Assembly: GCA_020086605.1 (NCBI GenBank)
Contig: JACBWW010000004.1
Coordinates: 10,927,911 to 10,991,910 of the forward strand
DNA: 64,000 nt
Origin: Lanius collurio
Taxonomy: Eukaryota; Chordata; Aves; Passeriformes; Laniidae
Reading direction: 5' to 3'
This document shows, piece by piece, positions 28,308-43,400 of the stretch. Both the position numbers and the translations under genes were made by a program. Position 1 is the stretch's first letter, and every line of letters begins with the position of its first letter. The notes beneath the pieces are model-generated. The model searched no databases. It was given only the letters and a program-made list of their open reading frames with translations, and was not told the origin of the DNA.

Positions 28308-30220
28308 TCGATACTCATAGATTTAAAAGAATTAAGAGAGTTAAGCATATGTGCAGCACTGAATTTCAGGTTATTCTAGAGATTAAAAATACTTCTAACT
28401 GCAGTGAGAACATGTATCAAGTAGACCAGCATTTACTTCTTATCATTACTGCAGTACCAGCATTCTACTGATAAAAAAGATGAAGCTGTTTCCTTAAACA
28501 AAATGCTTATGCACATATCTCACTTACTACATACAACCAAAGAGTGAGAGCCACAGCATGGCCAACAATGGTAAAGCTACTGATAAGACAACAACGTAAA
28601 TATGTAATGTTCCTTAGTTACAAAGTAAATTTCACCTTAAAACTCCAACAGCACTTTCACCATCAACCTAAGGTTTGAGGCAGGAAACAAAAATCCACAC
28701 AAAACCCTGGCTGAATGTAGCCAAAATGGAATTTGGATACAATATAAAAGAAACCAAATTTCATAGACAATGGAGTCCAACTTTTTTCTAAGAGGCAGAA
28801 GAGAAACAACCACAGACAAATCCCATCTAATGTTAAAGGTACCGTACATAATTGTAACCCCTAGGTATGTGGAGAGCAAAAAGAAGAACTGTGTCTCAGC
28901 TTTAATTCTTTGGTTCCAGTGGCTTTTAGTATACTGGATGCAAAGAAATGCTTGATTCATGAAACTGAGTAGATTTCAAACTTTTTACTCAGATGGAGAA
29001 ACCCTCATCCACCACAATATAAGTAACCTACATTTCACATGTAATTTGGTCAATAAAAGAAAGGAAAATAGAGTGGTCCTCAGATAGAATAGCAAATTCA
29101 GTGTTTTTGAAAGAGTCTTTGAAATGCACTGTCAATCCCCAGAAGACAAGTGTTATAATCAGTGTACCAACATATAGCAAAATTAAGAGCTTCATTTGAC
29201 TGACTTTATTACAAACTGTATATAATGTTGAGTTAAATCAACAGAAGAAACTAATAATCTGATAACAGCTTTCAAAGATAAAAAGTTGAATATGGACACC
29301 TGCATATAACTTTTATGCTTTCATTTCTTTATTATATCATTTCAACAAAGCACTAAAATGTGCAAATAACATTAGCTTAAATAATATCTAGAAACCTTTT
29401 TGAATTGGGCCCTAAGACAGTTCCTTTGAGAACACCTGTACCTAGAATGGAAAGACAATGACAGAGTAGATGGACTACTTCCCAGACCAACATGATCCTT
29501 AAGCTCATTTTCAAAATTGCAACAGTGACCTCAACTAAATCACACACCTGCCTGCAGCACATCTACAAACTTTTCACTGTTTAATATTCAGGGCTTCCTC
29601 ATATTGTCATGGAGCTACCTCAAGTGGAAAAATTTCATGTCATCAGGAAGAAAATTATTTGCAAGTCTATTGGGTTTTTTTAACATGGCACAGAAAGTAA
29701 TTGATTGTCAATTTCCACAAGAAAAGAACAACTTTTCAAAGATCTAGATTCCAGAGAAGAGTGAATAGAGCTTGCAAACTGCATTCACTCAATATGAGAA
29801 AAAAAAAATTATGAGGGATGCAGAAACAGCTCTGTTCTACTGTCCTAGGTATAGGGTCACTTGATATACCTGCACTATTGTGTTTATCAGAGCTGTTGAA
29901 ATAATGTTTAACCTTAAAAAATACATCCTGAGTAAGAAACAGTTCATATTTGAAGTATTCATGATTAAGGCAGTAAGATAACTGAGGCTTATGACTGCCA
30001 TCCTGACCTGGACATGTATACTCAAATTTCAAAATACAGTATTTGTCAGATCCACACTCAGTATCTACTCTCCTTACAGGAAACTGAAGCCATTCTCTTA
30101 TTTTCAATTATGGTTGCTAAAAAGCTGGCAGAGAAGGTTTTCCTGAGAAATCCTTCAGCTTTCTCACATTCTGTGGGAATTACCTCTTTCACACACAGCC
30201 AAGGCAAAGCAGAGAAGGAC

Positions 30221-30280
30221 AGTACTTCTGGGCCAGAGAGAGTAATACACAAGCTTGAACAGCTACGAGAACACCTAAAC
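30221..30280 (+). repeat. 60-bp direct repeat, copy 2
   Basis: Second copy of the repeat at 28248-28307, about 2 kb away in the same orientation, with three substitutions. In this copy the right end is followed by a short echo of its own end (acacctaaacacctaaa). Confidence 0.85.
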
Positions 30281-32867
30281 ACCTAAAAAGTCCTCTATCC
30301 TCGTACCTGCAGAGTTGTTTTGAGAACCAGGAAGTTATTTTCTTTAAGAATAATATTTAGAAATGGGTGATTTGCCACTTTACTTGTCAGTCTTGGTGGG
30401 TGGTTAATCTGGACCAGTAATGTAATTTCCTATTTGCAAACCACACTTTAATAGAAGCTTTCCATTAAACAGGGCTGACCTATGCTCTGACCATGCACCT
30501 CTGACCTGCTTCATGTTGTGATCTTGCCATCCCTGGGGGGCAACAGCAACATTCAATGTCTCTTTCAATGTCTCGCCACACCTCAGAACAGAAAGTGTCC
30601 CTCAGTCCTTGGTTTATCTGGGGCAGGGATGGAAGTAGTATCCTGATAGAGGATAGACTTCTGGAAGTCCCAGAATCAGCAAAACACTGTTGAAGACACA
30701 CTGTGGGCATTTCAGTATTGCACCCTTCAGCTGTACAGGGCTAGGGTGTGGATGAGCCTTCCTAGGTGGTGCTGCACTACTGATGTAAATCCACATGCAA
30801 TTAAAAAAGCCCACCAAGTCTCAGGTGGTGGCTAAGCTGGAGGAAGAAGTTCCTGTCTTATATGGGCCCTGTCACACCATTTTTTCCTGCTTTTTTCTCC
30901 CTACCATCCAAGCTGTGCATGTACCTCTACCTTGAGATACCTTCCAATACAGAAGTTCTTTACCTAGAACTTTACCTGAGCTGCCTTACAGCACAACAAA
31001 GGTAACAGTAAGTGGGAGTAATCAAAGGTTAGGACTTCTTAAGTCAGTTTTCTCACTAGAGCCAGCATCTTTGAGAAGGAGCTCTAAGATTTCACCTGCT
31101 TCCAGGCCTTTCCTAGCCAGCTGCACTGCTCCAGGAACAGCAGCTCAGTGTACTGCTCGTGCCTAAGGCCAGGTTCTGACAGATTGCCTGTACCGGCATA
31201 TGGGAAGCTGTATAAATCCCCTTACTCATCCATACAGACACAAATGCTATAAAAATAAAAAAAAAAGGCTCTGCTGTAGACCTCCATATCTTCTTTAAAG
31301 AGGTTAGATGGATTTTCTTCTCTCACTCAGTTGTGTCGAATGTGTGTGGGGTGTAAGCATGTAATGGATGTGTGACATCCATTGCAGGTGTGTGCAATAA
31401 ATGTGAATTTCAGTAATTGGGAACTCCATTTTCTTTCACTATCAGCACTTCTGCTGCAGATATTACCAGAAAGTACAATATGAACAGAATCAAAATACCC
31501 CTTTTAAGCTGGAAAATATTATGTTGAGAATAAAATTTCATCTAGGTGCTTTAACACTCTAATTCAGCACATCTAATAATCTGTAGTGGTAAAACACAGC
31601 ATGCATTATCTTGCTTACAGTACAGCAGGTACACTGTTTCAAGAGACATTTGGAAAATAGTTCACAATTACAGTAGGGTTTAGATCAAAATGTACTCTGC
31701 AATTTCTTCTCTTTTAGCATGTATTCACAGATGACTCAATTTTCTGACAAATACTTATTTAATACTTTTCCTTAATAAAAAGATCACTGAGAATAACAAA
31801 ATTACTGATGGGGTGATCCCTAAAAAGGGTAAGGTACAGACTCTTTCAACTTTTTTCTTTGCTTTCTGCAAGCTCCAAATGTTTGATTTATTGTCTGCTG
31901 GCCAGTTCTGCAGATGTTACATGATCTGTAGCAGAACTTGGCCAGGGGACCTGGGGGTAGCTGGAATGAGATCAATAGTTCATGCAAGAAACCTTCAGCT
32001 TTGGCTGTAAACTCAGAAGAACTGAAGTGGTGACATGATGTTCACTCCTTAAGATTAAAAGCACTGCTCTATGCTAATCTTGAGCATAATTCGATATATG
32101 CATGGAATGCCTAATATTCACAAGACAGACTACTTGCACAAGAGGAAACAAAATCTTTCTTTTCAAGAGTATTGCTTCACCTTTCATTGGTTTGGGAAAG
32201 ACCATCTCCCTCTCACAGTAATATCAGTTCAAATATAAACTAATTTTTCTCCAAGGCCTCTGGTTAGGAGCACTCCAATTTTCTACCTTCAGCAGACCCT
32301 GTTAACAACAAGCTTAAATGCTCTCCCGAGTTAGGGCCATAATTTAATTATCTATTGCATGAGATCAAGCTGGCAGCCGATTTTGAAATACTTTCTTAAA
32401 ACATCCACAGATGTAGATTTATATAATTAAGCTCTTTTAGATTATTTAATGATGTTGCAAAAATGTACTAATAGCAATTCATCCCTTGGAAGCTTGTGCT
32501 GTTTGACTTATGGTTACTACAGCCGCTTAGTAGAACATGGAGACAGGAAAATACATATTTGTGAAAAAAATACCACCTCCTAAACATTTTACTTAAGAGC
32601 ATTTTTGCCTTAATATCTAGAGTAAACAAAAACAGAGTAGGATGCAGTATACCATATTTGTATCCACCTGGGATGACATCTATTACCCACTAGCAGATCC
32701 AAACACTGCAAACACTATGTTCACAAGACAAAATGCAACTCCATATTCTGCTCCTGCTTGGATCACTCACCACACACGCACATGTCAGTGACAGAGGCAC
32801 GTGACATTCACCACAGGATCTCCCAGTTGGGCAAATCAGCCCTATGGGATTTTAGACAGTTATGCCA

Positions 32868-34432
32868 GAGGAACACAGAATTATAGAATACCCAGCTGGA
32901 AGGGAACCTGAGGGATCACCTAAACCAACCTTTTTTGGCAAAAGCACAGTCTAGATAAGACGTTCCAGCATCCTGTCCAGACAAATCTTAAATGTCCAAT
33001 ATTTGGGAATTCACCACTTCCCTGGAGAGATTCCAGTGGCTGATCATTCTCAATGTGAAATATATTCCTCTTGCATCCAATCAGCATCTCCTCAGGGGTA
33101 ACTTGTACTCATTACCCTCATCTTTTCCGCATGACTCCTTGTAAAAAGGGAGTCTCCATCATCTTTCCAGCCATCCTTTAAATACTGTAACATGGTGATA
33201 AGGTGTCCCCTAAACCTTCTCTTCTCAAGGCTGAACAAACCCATTTTCCCTCTGCCTTTGTTCATATAGTCAGCTTCCCAGTCCCTGGGTCAGCTTCCCA
33301 GTCCCTGGATCACCTTGGTGACCCTTTTCTGGACCCTTTCCAGCCTGTGCACAGCTGTTTTTTTATTGGCGAGACCAAAATTGAACAGAGTATTCCACAT
33401 GTTGCCTGACAGTCGCTGAGTAATGTGGGATAGTGACATCTTTATCTCTACTGCTGATGCCCCTGTTGATGAAAACCAGCAACCTGCTGTCTCCACTTTT
33501 CCACAGAAGTGCACCATTCACTCATACAGAGCTTGTCCACCAGGATCCCCAGGGCCATTTCCACAGAATTGCTCCAGAGATGGTTAGATCCCAACCTGTG
33601 CTGCACTCCTGGATGATGTTTTCCTGGGTGTAAAAACCTGACACTCGTTCTTGTTAGCACACTCTTCCAGCCAATCCAAGTCACCCTGCAGAGTGGCTCT
33701 CCTTTCTGATGTGTCCACTTCCCCACTGTTTGGTATCATCAGCTATCTTTACCAGGGTGCACATCTTCTAGATCACTTATGAAGATATTAAGGTGTTGTC
33801 CCCAAAATCCCAGGGGGATCTCACTTGTGACAGACTGCTGGTTTGAAAAGGAGCTACTTACCCTGACCCTGGTGCTGCCTGCCAGCCAGTTCCCCACCCA
33901 CACAGAGCACCTCTCTAGACCCCCACACACCAGCTTCTCTAGGAGGAGGCTGTGGAAAACCATAGTGAGAGCCTTGGAGAAATCCAGGTAGACAATGCCC
34001 GCTGCTTGCCCCACGTCAGCCAAGAAGGTTACTACTTTGTCAAGGAAGATGATAGAGTTTGTCAAGCACAACGTGCCCTCAGTGAATCCATGCTGTCCTT
34101 TCCCAGTTGTGTGCTTCATCTGACTTGACAGCCTCCAGCAGAATTCATTCCATAATTTTACCAAGGACTGAAGTAAGACTGATATGTCTAAAATTTCCTG
34201 GATCCTCTTTTAAGCCCTTGTAGATGGGAGTGACCTTTGCCTTCTTCCAATTTTCTGGGATGTCCCCTGATCTCCACAACTTCTCAAAGATTATGGAGAG
34301 TGGCCTCACAACTGCATCAGCCAGCTCTCCTAACATCCTCAGGCAGATACTGCCAGGGCCCATCAATTTGTAGAGGGGAAGGAACATGGCTTGCTCTTGC
34401 AATCTTGTCTCTCAGAGTTCAAAATATTGAGT
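32868..34432 (-). mobile_element. CR1 LINE, 5'-truncated, with part of the reverse transcriptase
   Basis: The longest mobile element in the window, about 1.56 kb, minus orientation. The 3' end lies at the left (acagaattatagaataccca). Minus-strand open frames at 34145-34402 and 33739-34164 encode decayed reverse transcriptase: LSIIFEKLWRSGDIPENWKK, then DPGNFRHISLTSVLGKIME, then VYLDFSKAL, the palm-domain aspartate block. The remaining ORF2 part is broken by frame changes, and the usual YADD-type active-site block is not intact. Further toward the 3' end a decayed copy of the LERVQKR motif is readable near 33310-33345. A 20-bp tandem duplication lies at 33270-33309. The copy is 5'-truncated and dead. 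Confidence 0.9.
33270..33309 (+). repeat. 20-bp tandem duplication inside the CR1 copy
   Basis: Two adjacent copies of tcagcttcccagtccctgg(g/a), differing only at the last base. The duplication is internal to the CR1 element at 32868-34432. Confidence 0.9.
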
Positions 34433-37400
34433 TCTTTCCCTAAGAAATCAGTATTTAACAAGTGCTTCAAGGCATTTTCTTATTTACATACATTTGCACA
34501 CAAGTGTCCAAAATGATAAAAATAATGCTGACCACTGAATGTCTGAAAAGGACAGGCCTGGTTGCTGATCCAAAGGTAAGAGGACATAACGGAAATGCTC
34601 TGCTATAGCAGAGGAACATGGCTATAAGCACTGTTCTTGAGTGCCTCTACTCAGGTACTGCATATTTCCTTTCTATTAGTTTGGCTGGTCAGATGAATTT
34701 CTACTTCCTGCACTACAGTGCACCCATCTGACTGATAGAGGTGGGCTTGCTTTTTACAGAGGGGAGAACAGAGAACATGGTAGGACTATAAAGACTATAA
34801 AAAATGGAAAAAAGTATTCCAGCTTTTATGTGCAACAAACACATACTCTTATTTACATTAAAAAAACCCACTCACATTAATATTTGTTTTCTAGTCAAAA
34901 ACACTCAATCAGAACATCCATACTGCTGAACAGACAGAACCATGCCAGTATTGACACAAGGGTCTGGGAGGTGAGAGACATTCCCCCAAAAGGGATAAGA
35001 TAAGTAAGTGAACATGAGGAGGAAGCTGTAAGCGTAGTGGGAGAGAGGCACAAATGTTACCACATCAATTTCTTGTGATGGACCAATTTCCTTAGATTTC
35101 CCATAAATACACTCTCTCAGTTCAACTCCTCTAGCTAAAAAAGCGATCCACACTACAGCAAGTGCCCCAAGTTTATTACAGTTCACATTCTCTGGATGGA
35201 AGAAACATTACAATGTGTGCCTAAAAATTATGACTTCTAATTACTACCTACTCAGCTGAAAGATACTTTGCAAGGGAAATCAGTAAATAATGAAACACGC
35301 AGAAAGCCTGCAGTCTACACATATCAGTGACCTTCCACACAGGAGCTAGTGATAATATACAATGACAATATGACTGGGAATCATTTAAATACATAACTCA
35401 AAAATATATAGTATGAAGAAGATATATATAATGCTGCTACTGACAGATCATGTGTGCATGCTCAGAAGAACAAGAAATCACTGAATAAAAACCACTGAAA
35501 GGCACACTGGTTAGAAGATAACCAGTAAGATGATGGATAGTACAGTGTCTAAGAAACAGTCTCAGCTTCTGTAGACTTGGCCTTCTGAAGAACTTAGTCT
35601 TTCAGTGCAGGTTTCAATCACAAGTGAAGAGCACTGAGCTGCAGCCTGGGGCAGTGAGCAACACCAGTGGGTGGCTGGGCTGCCTGACTAAAAGAATCTA
35701 CATGACAAATTTGGTGATAAGCAGCATCTGAGGAGGGAGGCAGCAATGCTCGCTTGGTGAGAAGAGTAGATTTGGAGCACTCTATACTAACAATGCTTAG
35801 AAAATTATTGCCACCCTGGAAGAGCAGGGAGAGAACAAGAGTCCTAAAGTATTTCTAGTACTCAATGGGAGATCCAAATCCTGGGAGAAAGCATCAGCTG
35901 CCATTTTTAAATCACATTCTCCATATGAAAATGGTGACAGTACACACAATATCCTACTTCTTACTTTCTAAACTCTCTCCCTCTACTATATATAATCAGC
36001 AAGAAATGAATAAAGGAAATTTCCAGTACATCTCTTGTCACTTGCTCTGAGACAAACTAGTGATTGCTGCAGCAACACAAATGAGACAACAAAACGTCAT
36101 TCAAAGTCACATATACACAAATTCTTCTAAAACCATAGAAAAGTCTCTTGAATAAAGCAACTCACAAAAACCTAAGACAAGTCAAAGCAAAATGAAAAGT
36201 CATAGGCAAAATGTAAAGGAATTACAATGAAACAGCAAATTAAGAAAGAAGTTGGGCACATTTCTTTCCACCATCTTAGCTGGGCCACCACCAAACTTAC
36301 TTGGAACTATGTCTCTGGAGACTGAATTTCACTCACATAACACAAAGGATACTTGTTTTAGAACAGAAAAGTAAGACACCAAATTCATCTGACTATCAGT
36401 GTACAAGGTACTTGGGATGCTTGTCTCCACTGAGGATAAACATGGTCTCCATGATTAACAGTCTCAGTTTTAAATGGTTAATGTCACTTGCAAGCTACTC
36501 TCACCATAAACTATCAATATAATATGCACTACAGGGAACCAAACTTTCATTGGTAAGAGCTCATTACTGTCTGAAGAGCCAAATATTCAACATGGAAAAA
36601 AAAAACCAACAACACTGTAATCACTGTTTCTGAATAGGGGAATATAATTTAAGCTAAAATAACTCCAGCATAAGATGTGGTATGTCATTTGAAAGGTCTG
36701 TAATTTTGTCATTAAGTATCTTCAGGGAGGAGTTATTTCAAATGCAATGTTTGATTTGAAAAAAAATTTAAGTATGTCTTGAGTATAACACAACTGCCTA
36801 GTGTCAAGTATTCTGTGGTTAGGATTGCCTTCCTGTTTGTAGTATTCTGCAGCTTCCATTACTGTAGCACAGCATTTCTGTCTAAAGCACAAAACTTCAT
36901 TGTACATTTTTGAGACATAAAACTATTTTTAGTCAAAGTGCACAAATAAGGCTTGAAACATAAAGGACTAGATGAGAACTACCAAATTTTGCACTAAACC
37001 AGGATTAATACTGAATTTGAGTAAATAAATGATCCAGAAAGTTTGCATTAGCAGTTACCTGTCCCCAGAGGAAGCACAAATACAGCACCTCCCTATTTAT
37101 CTTGCAGGTTCCCTAGGCAATTTCATCTGCACAGAGCTACCTTCACGTGGGGAAAGAGACAATCACATTCCACCTGAGCACCACTACACTCCAGGAGCAA
37201 GGTGAAACAGCACTGAAATCTGCCATAGCCTCTAGAGAGGCTAGATTGATCAGCTGTATTCAAAGTACTCCTTATGCACCTCAGTAAGACTGAATTCAGC
37301 ACAAGCCACTATGGCCACTTTAATTTAAAAAGTTAAAATTAAATCCTTCCATTTCTGTGGAGGTGCCTTCCTACAACACATTTCCAGACTAGTTCTCTCA

Positions 37401-40400
37401 CACCTCACTGGTCAATAATTCAAGGAAATTTTAAGGAGAAAACCTCTTCTTACAAAAACCCAAAAGACACAGACTATAACTATGTCAACTATAGTCCTAA
37501 AGTTGATTCACACAGCAGAACAGTTTTGCATCCTTGCACATTTACTAGTAAGCCTGTCCAAAATGCATGAAAAAGTGTTGCTAGCAAGGCAAAATAGTTC
37601 CTAAGTTCCCAACCGGCTCCACAAGAACTGCTAACTTCTGAACATGAGTTTTCTCCTACAGTCAGACTTACGCTCTCTACCGCTTTTCTGTCCCTCATGA
37701 GTTCCTTGTGTTTACTGTGAAAGATTCTGTAGTGAGGGCTGCTTATCCACTCATCAAAAGCTCATTTTCTGTTCAGAAGTCCTCACCAACTTTACTGGAT
37801 GCACTGCAGGTATTCAGGTTTAGAGGCCTACATCGTTTCAGAAAGAAAATACAGTTCTTCTAAAACACAGTAGAAAGTTCTATTTAACTTTTCCCCTACT
37901 ACTGAAGTGCCAAGATGTCCAGATACCTAAGCATGCACTTAGTGAGATTGCCAAAGACATCTAACTCCAACTGAGATCCAGAGAATTGAGCACATTTACT
38001 CTGAAGATTTCACAGAGAATCTATATCTAAGTACTGAGTTACTTAAAATCCCACTCTACACTCCATTTCCCTTTCCTGTTCAAGGGAATTTTCCTTACTG
38101 ACTTTTATGAGAATGGAATCAATTAGCTTTCAGTAATGCACCCTATTATTTCACTGTCAGAGATACAATTTCTATGGACAGGGGTACAACTCACACTACA
38201 AGAACATTTTGCTTTATTACACTGCCAGCATCTGTTCCATAGCTCTGGATGCACAGAAATAGGTAAAGAAATTAAATTTTAAGGATGACAGTGCTTTCAG
38301 ACCACACAGAACACTTTCTACCATCATCTGGCACTTTTCCACAGGCCGAGGACAACAAACAACCTCAAATGCAGAGATTTACAGTTTCTGCTTTACCACC
38401 CAAAGTCATCTACCAAGATTCAAGGTACTTCTGTGCACTAGACAGCACAGTGAGATCAGTTTTCATCATTTTAGAGGGAAATACTTCAAGCAGTGGTTAC
38501 TTTGCTTTCCACCAGACAAATTAGTTTCACTGCGATCTTTTTCAGATGTATAACCCATGAATTTTTAAGTTGGATGTAAAAGCCCACAGAAATGCAATTT
38601 AGCATCTTCCATCTGTACAGATTTAAACACTCTTCGAGAACAGCAGCTGTAATAGTTTTGAAATGTTCTTTCCCTTGGTTCCCTTCCTTTCTCCTCCTTA
38701 TCTATACACTGTTTAATAGTTTTGATGACACAGGGATATTTCAGTACTTAACAATGACATTGAGCACGTCAATGCTTTCACTATAATTAGTGGAAGAAAT
38801 ACAAACACCTGCCAGTAACTATGATTTTGTCTGATTTAATATCAGAACAGGTTTACTATTTAAAATTATTAATAACCTTCATAGACTGCTACATAGGCCC
38901 ATTGTGAAAGAAAAATTATTTCACAAAAAATTTTGAGAAAATTTTAACTTTTTTCCTTTATAAGGTGCATTAGTAACATGAATCGAGAATATTGTCTGAG
39001 AATGCCAAAATAAAGGGTACTTTTCTCGGTGGAATTAAGATTTTAATACTTTGCCTTTGATCTGAATTACACAGTATTCTTTAAATCCAAGCGCACAAAA
39101 TTCCAGACTTCCGTAAATAACCTGAAGCTTGCTAGCACAAATCTGCCAACTAACAAATCCCTCTTCATCTCTCCAAAGGCTGCATTTTTAAAGGTCATTA
39201 GATGGTCAGCTCACACACTAGACTCACAGACCACACAAATATAGTAGACGAAAGACATATAAAATGTCCATTCCCCATTCTGAGTAGCAGTGCTTCTTCA
39301 GAGCATGTCATCATCCCTCGTGTAAATCAGAGAACCTGCAAGCAGCTAATACTCGTAGGTAATAATAGCAAGATCCTAACTTCCACTAGATAAAGCAGTG
39401 CAGTGCTGCATTTGCTGTGTTTGTAGGGGTCCTACTGATGTGAACAGTGGCTTAGGAAGAGTTCAACACCAAAATATTCCTTTGAAGAAAACAAAAAAAC
39501 CCCAACAATCTCAAAACTTTTGATTCCTGCCTGAGTCTATGTCCCCGTTTTGTCCAAATACAGGCTGAAACATGAATGATCCCTGCCAATGGACACTCAA
39601 GGCATTGGGAAGGTCTCAGCTCACAAGAAGATCAACAACTTCAGGTCAATTACATGTTGTGTTAAAATTCTGGATAAATGCTATACTAAATCTGAATATT
39701 GGCTCAAGTGAGCCAAGTGAAATCATGGATTAGATCCACCTTGAGTATACTTAAAAATCTGCCCTTCAAACTGAAATGAACACACCGTAGTATGGAGTGT
39801 TGTAACAAACTTCCAGCTCTAGACAGCTTGGTCTTGAGGCAGAAATGGTTCCTCCAGGTACTGCCATCTGTGTGCCAGTATCTCAACTGCAACACTCCAC
39901 AGGTTTTGTTTTCAAAGAGTAGATCAAGAAAATATGAATTGAACAAAAAAAAAAAAAAATCAAAACACCTAAAGTAAATAAATACAAAACAAAGTAAATA
40001 AATACAAGCCTCTAAACATAGACATACATTTACATTAACTTTGCAAGATTGGACTATTCCTGTAACACTGAAGTGTGACCATGTTTGCGTGGGTCACTTC
40101 CCTTTAGCTGTGCCTCCAGCCTGTCCTCAACACTATGTGGGAGGTTTACACTAATCAGCTTTTTCTGAAGTTTAAATTGCAGCATCACATCAACAGCTGT
40201 TACACAACATCAAGAAATAGGAGCTGTGCTGATTTATGAAAGCCAATCTGGTACTATTTTCAAGCCTCTGAATTAGCAGATACTTTTCCCCATAAAATTT
40301 TTCAACATCATAAAGTTAAATATTTTAGTTAAGAACTAATAAATGCAGTGATGCATGATGTTCTAAAAAGCCAGAGCTATTTTACAGTTAGCATAAACTT

Positions 40401-43400
40401 ACCAGCAATTAATACCTTACAACAGTATGATTTTTCTCACAACTTTAATTATGTGTTTATAACTTCATATATTGGGAGTGAACAGTTTCCCAAAAGGGAG
40501 AAAACTCTTACTACTTTCCCAAGTTTGTTTTAAAGAAAATCAACTTATCCAAATTATCCTCTCGTAAAACATAGGCCATACAGCTCAGCAGCCAGTAAAA
40601 CCAAATTCCAGATTTCTATTCTTGGATTTTGTTACTTTGCAGCAGTAAAGGTGTCTGGCACTCACAACAGCAAGTGAAGGAACACCTATGGCATTTAAGC
40701 CTTTTGCATTCTTTGAAAATCTTCCAGCCAACAGAATTTTTCTCTAAAGGAAAAATAGCAGGGAAAAACCAAAAGAGAGAGAAAATAAAGTCAAACACAT
40801 ATCCAGACAAAGCACACATGCATTCACGTATCAGCCTTCAGGAAAAATCAAAACACAGTGTAACTCTTGTTAATCTCATAATTGCAAGAGGCTTTTACCC
40901 ATGGCTGTTAAATAGTACGATCTAAATGCCTCTTCAAGACTAAGTATATAAAGTCACTGTGCAACTAAAATAGCAAGATGCCAAAGGGTATGCTACACCA
41001 CTTGCATTACGAAGAAAAAAATGACTATTGCTTCCTTAATATTTAAGTACACTTACTAGCAGAATATAAATGCATTCTTTGGAAACATAATGACTGTAAC
41101 TTCGAATTTTTACTCCTGTAAATGCCTAATCTGATTATATGACTTTAAAACAAGCAATCCATTTGCTTTTCCCATATAAGAGATCAATTTTACAGACAGA
41201 AAAGGAAGAAAGGCATTTTTGCCGGAAAAAAAAAAAATCAGAGCAATGAGCTGAATGATCTGAGGGCAAGAAACAGGTGCTTCATTGACAAGCTACAACA
41301 TATTTACACTCATTCTGAATCAGAATTTATATTGTGACACCAAAGTAGTTGCAAATCTACCACTGGGAAATCCAATATCATCTTCACTCTCTATGAAGAA
41401 CAAGGCTTACTATTACAAAGATGCTTTCCATGTTCAGAGCCCAATCTAAATAGGTAATATTTGTAGAAGGAATAAAGAGATCAAGGTTACCGGCTAGTGT
41501 TGAATTATATTTTTGCTCCCTGGGGAATGAAAAAAGAGTATTTTCTCTGGTGTGAAGGAATATAGAGTAAAGTTCCAAAGAAATTCACTGCTGCAGGCAC
41601 AGCTAGAATTGAGGATTTTCTGGTCCCCATATCACACTAAAACACTGGATCTCAATCTCTTGCAATAAGGACTGGTGCATAAGCTTATTTTGCAGCTCTG
41701 TAAGTTTCATGTCAATGCACAGAACCACCAAACACAAATTTCTACAACTACTATAATAAAACTGCCATTAAAACAACAGACTTACTAAATATCTGTTACT
41801 TACAAAAAGAGATGAAAGATTTTGTTGCAAAAAAACTCCAGACACAAAAAGAACAAAAAACCTCTCTCCGCTTAGTCACTGAACTTAGTCTTCTACACAA
41901 AACAGAGGATAATCTGTTTTTTTATAATAATGCTCAAGATCTCAGTTTGGGGTCATGTCTGTAGGCACTCAAGAATCAGGATGTATCACTCCCATCAGAG
42001 TCTGAGCTGAGTGAGATGTCACAAGTCTTAGCACAGACGGGCACAGAGCCAGCATTGTCCAACACAGCCATTTTCCCCTTTACACTTTGCATACAGGATG
42101 TTCTCACCTCTTCCACAAGTTACCAGATGTACATCCTCTCGCAGATGAAAACCCTTTGGAGGACTGAATTAAACCCACAGAGTTGAGCCCATGTCAGAAA
42201 GTACCCTCAGAGGTTCCTCAGACCTGAACTGCACTTCTTAATTCATAGTCCAGCCTGGAGTTAGCAATACAGCAGGACCAAAATATTTGGAATTGGTTAC
42301 TGAATGGAAGGAAAGAATTTTAGTTGTGAAGATTACAATTCTATTTCTAAGAAGCATAGAGTACATGCATCATTATTTCCACCTCATCTGCAATTTCATC
42401 CCAGAATAACAGTAATGCTAGTGGCATTTGTGTAGTATTCAATCCAGCAATGAGTAGAATGGGGGAGAAAACATCAAATTTTGGAAGTGTTCAACAAAAC
42501 CAAGAGATTCTGCAAATAATTTCATGCACTCCACCAAATGTGAACAATTTCAAAAGCCACTGAGCTTACATCAAAACTTATGTAGTACTTTTTAAGAGCC
42601 TGAAAAAGTTGCATGATATGAGCAACTATCCTTTTTCAATATAACATCTTTCTTACATGTGTAAATTGGTTTTGTACCTATATCTGGTAAAACACTGAGT
42701 AAAAACAATTTCACAAGTAGTTATTTAGCAGAGACTTAATCATCCTTTAGCTAGTCTGTATTTCTTTCTTTAAAGCAAACTGGAGTCCAGAGTGCAAAAT
42801 GGGTACTGTGACTGTTTCAAAACCTGCTATAAGTACTTCTTTCAACCTCAGCAATTTGAGATATTTTGCTACCTCCTAGACTACATGAAACATAGTATTG
42901 CCTTTCAAACCCCCCTAAGACAATAGAAAAATACACCTGAGTCGGGTGACCAGGCTCAGTGCTATTCAGGAGATAGCACTGAACTAACTGTTCAATGTTG
43001 ACTAACTTCCCATTATCAGTCTGCTGTCTTGCAGAGTAAGCAGCCCAGCTCCAACCTTTAATTACCTAAGCAGTACTTACTAAACTTAGTTGCCCTAAAT
43101 ATCCACAGATTAAAGCAGTTCTGGAGATGATCTCAGATAGTCCTTCCAAGTAAGATCTCTCTCATCACGTGCTATTACTAAACAATCCTGTACAACCAAA
43201 TAACTAAACACATATGGTATTGAAAGACACAATTGATTAACTGATTAACTTCAAATCTGAAGTACATATTCTGCACTCAAAAGTCAACTGGCCTAGATGC
43301 CCTCAATGAAATAAAAAAAATTTTCAAAGAGCTTTGAGTCAGGCAGAAGCTCAGGTTTGTTCACACATGAGAAAATACTGCTAAACATTTTCTTTCCTTT

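Larger units (their letters stand above)
19014..32867 (-). other. SLC24A4 intron 2, middle part: no gene recognised
   Basis: About 14 kb of intronic DNA between two CR1 copies. It holds a purine-biased stretch next to the first CR1 (19.0-19.5 kb), a possible ancient CR1 tail at 25.9 kb and the two copies of a 60-bp direct repeat. The open frames are short and unsupported. Confidence 0.6.

Noticed and set aside
33448..34402. Minus-strand open frames with reverse-transcriptase similarity as a possible host gene
   Set aside because: They are decayed, frameshifted pieces of CR1 ORF2 within one 5'-truncated element, not a host gene.
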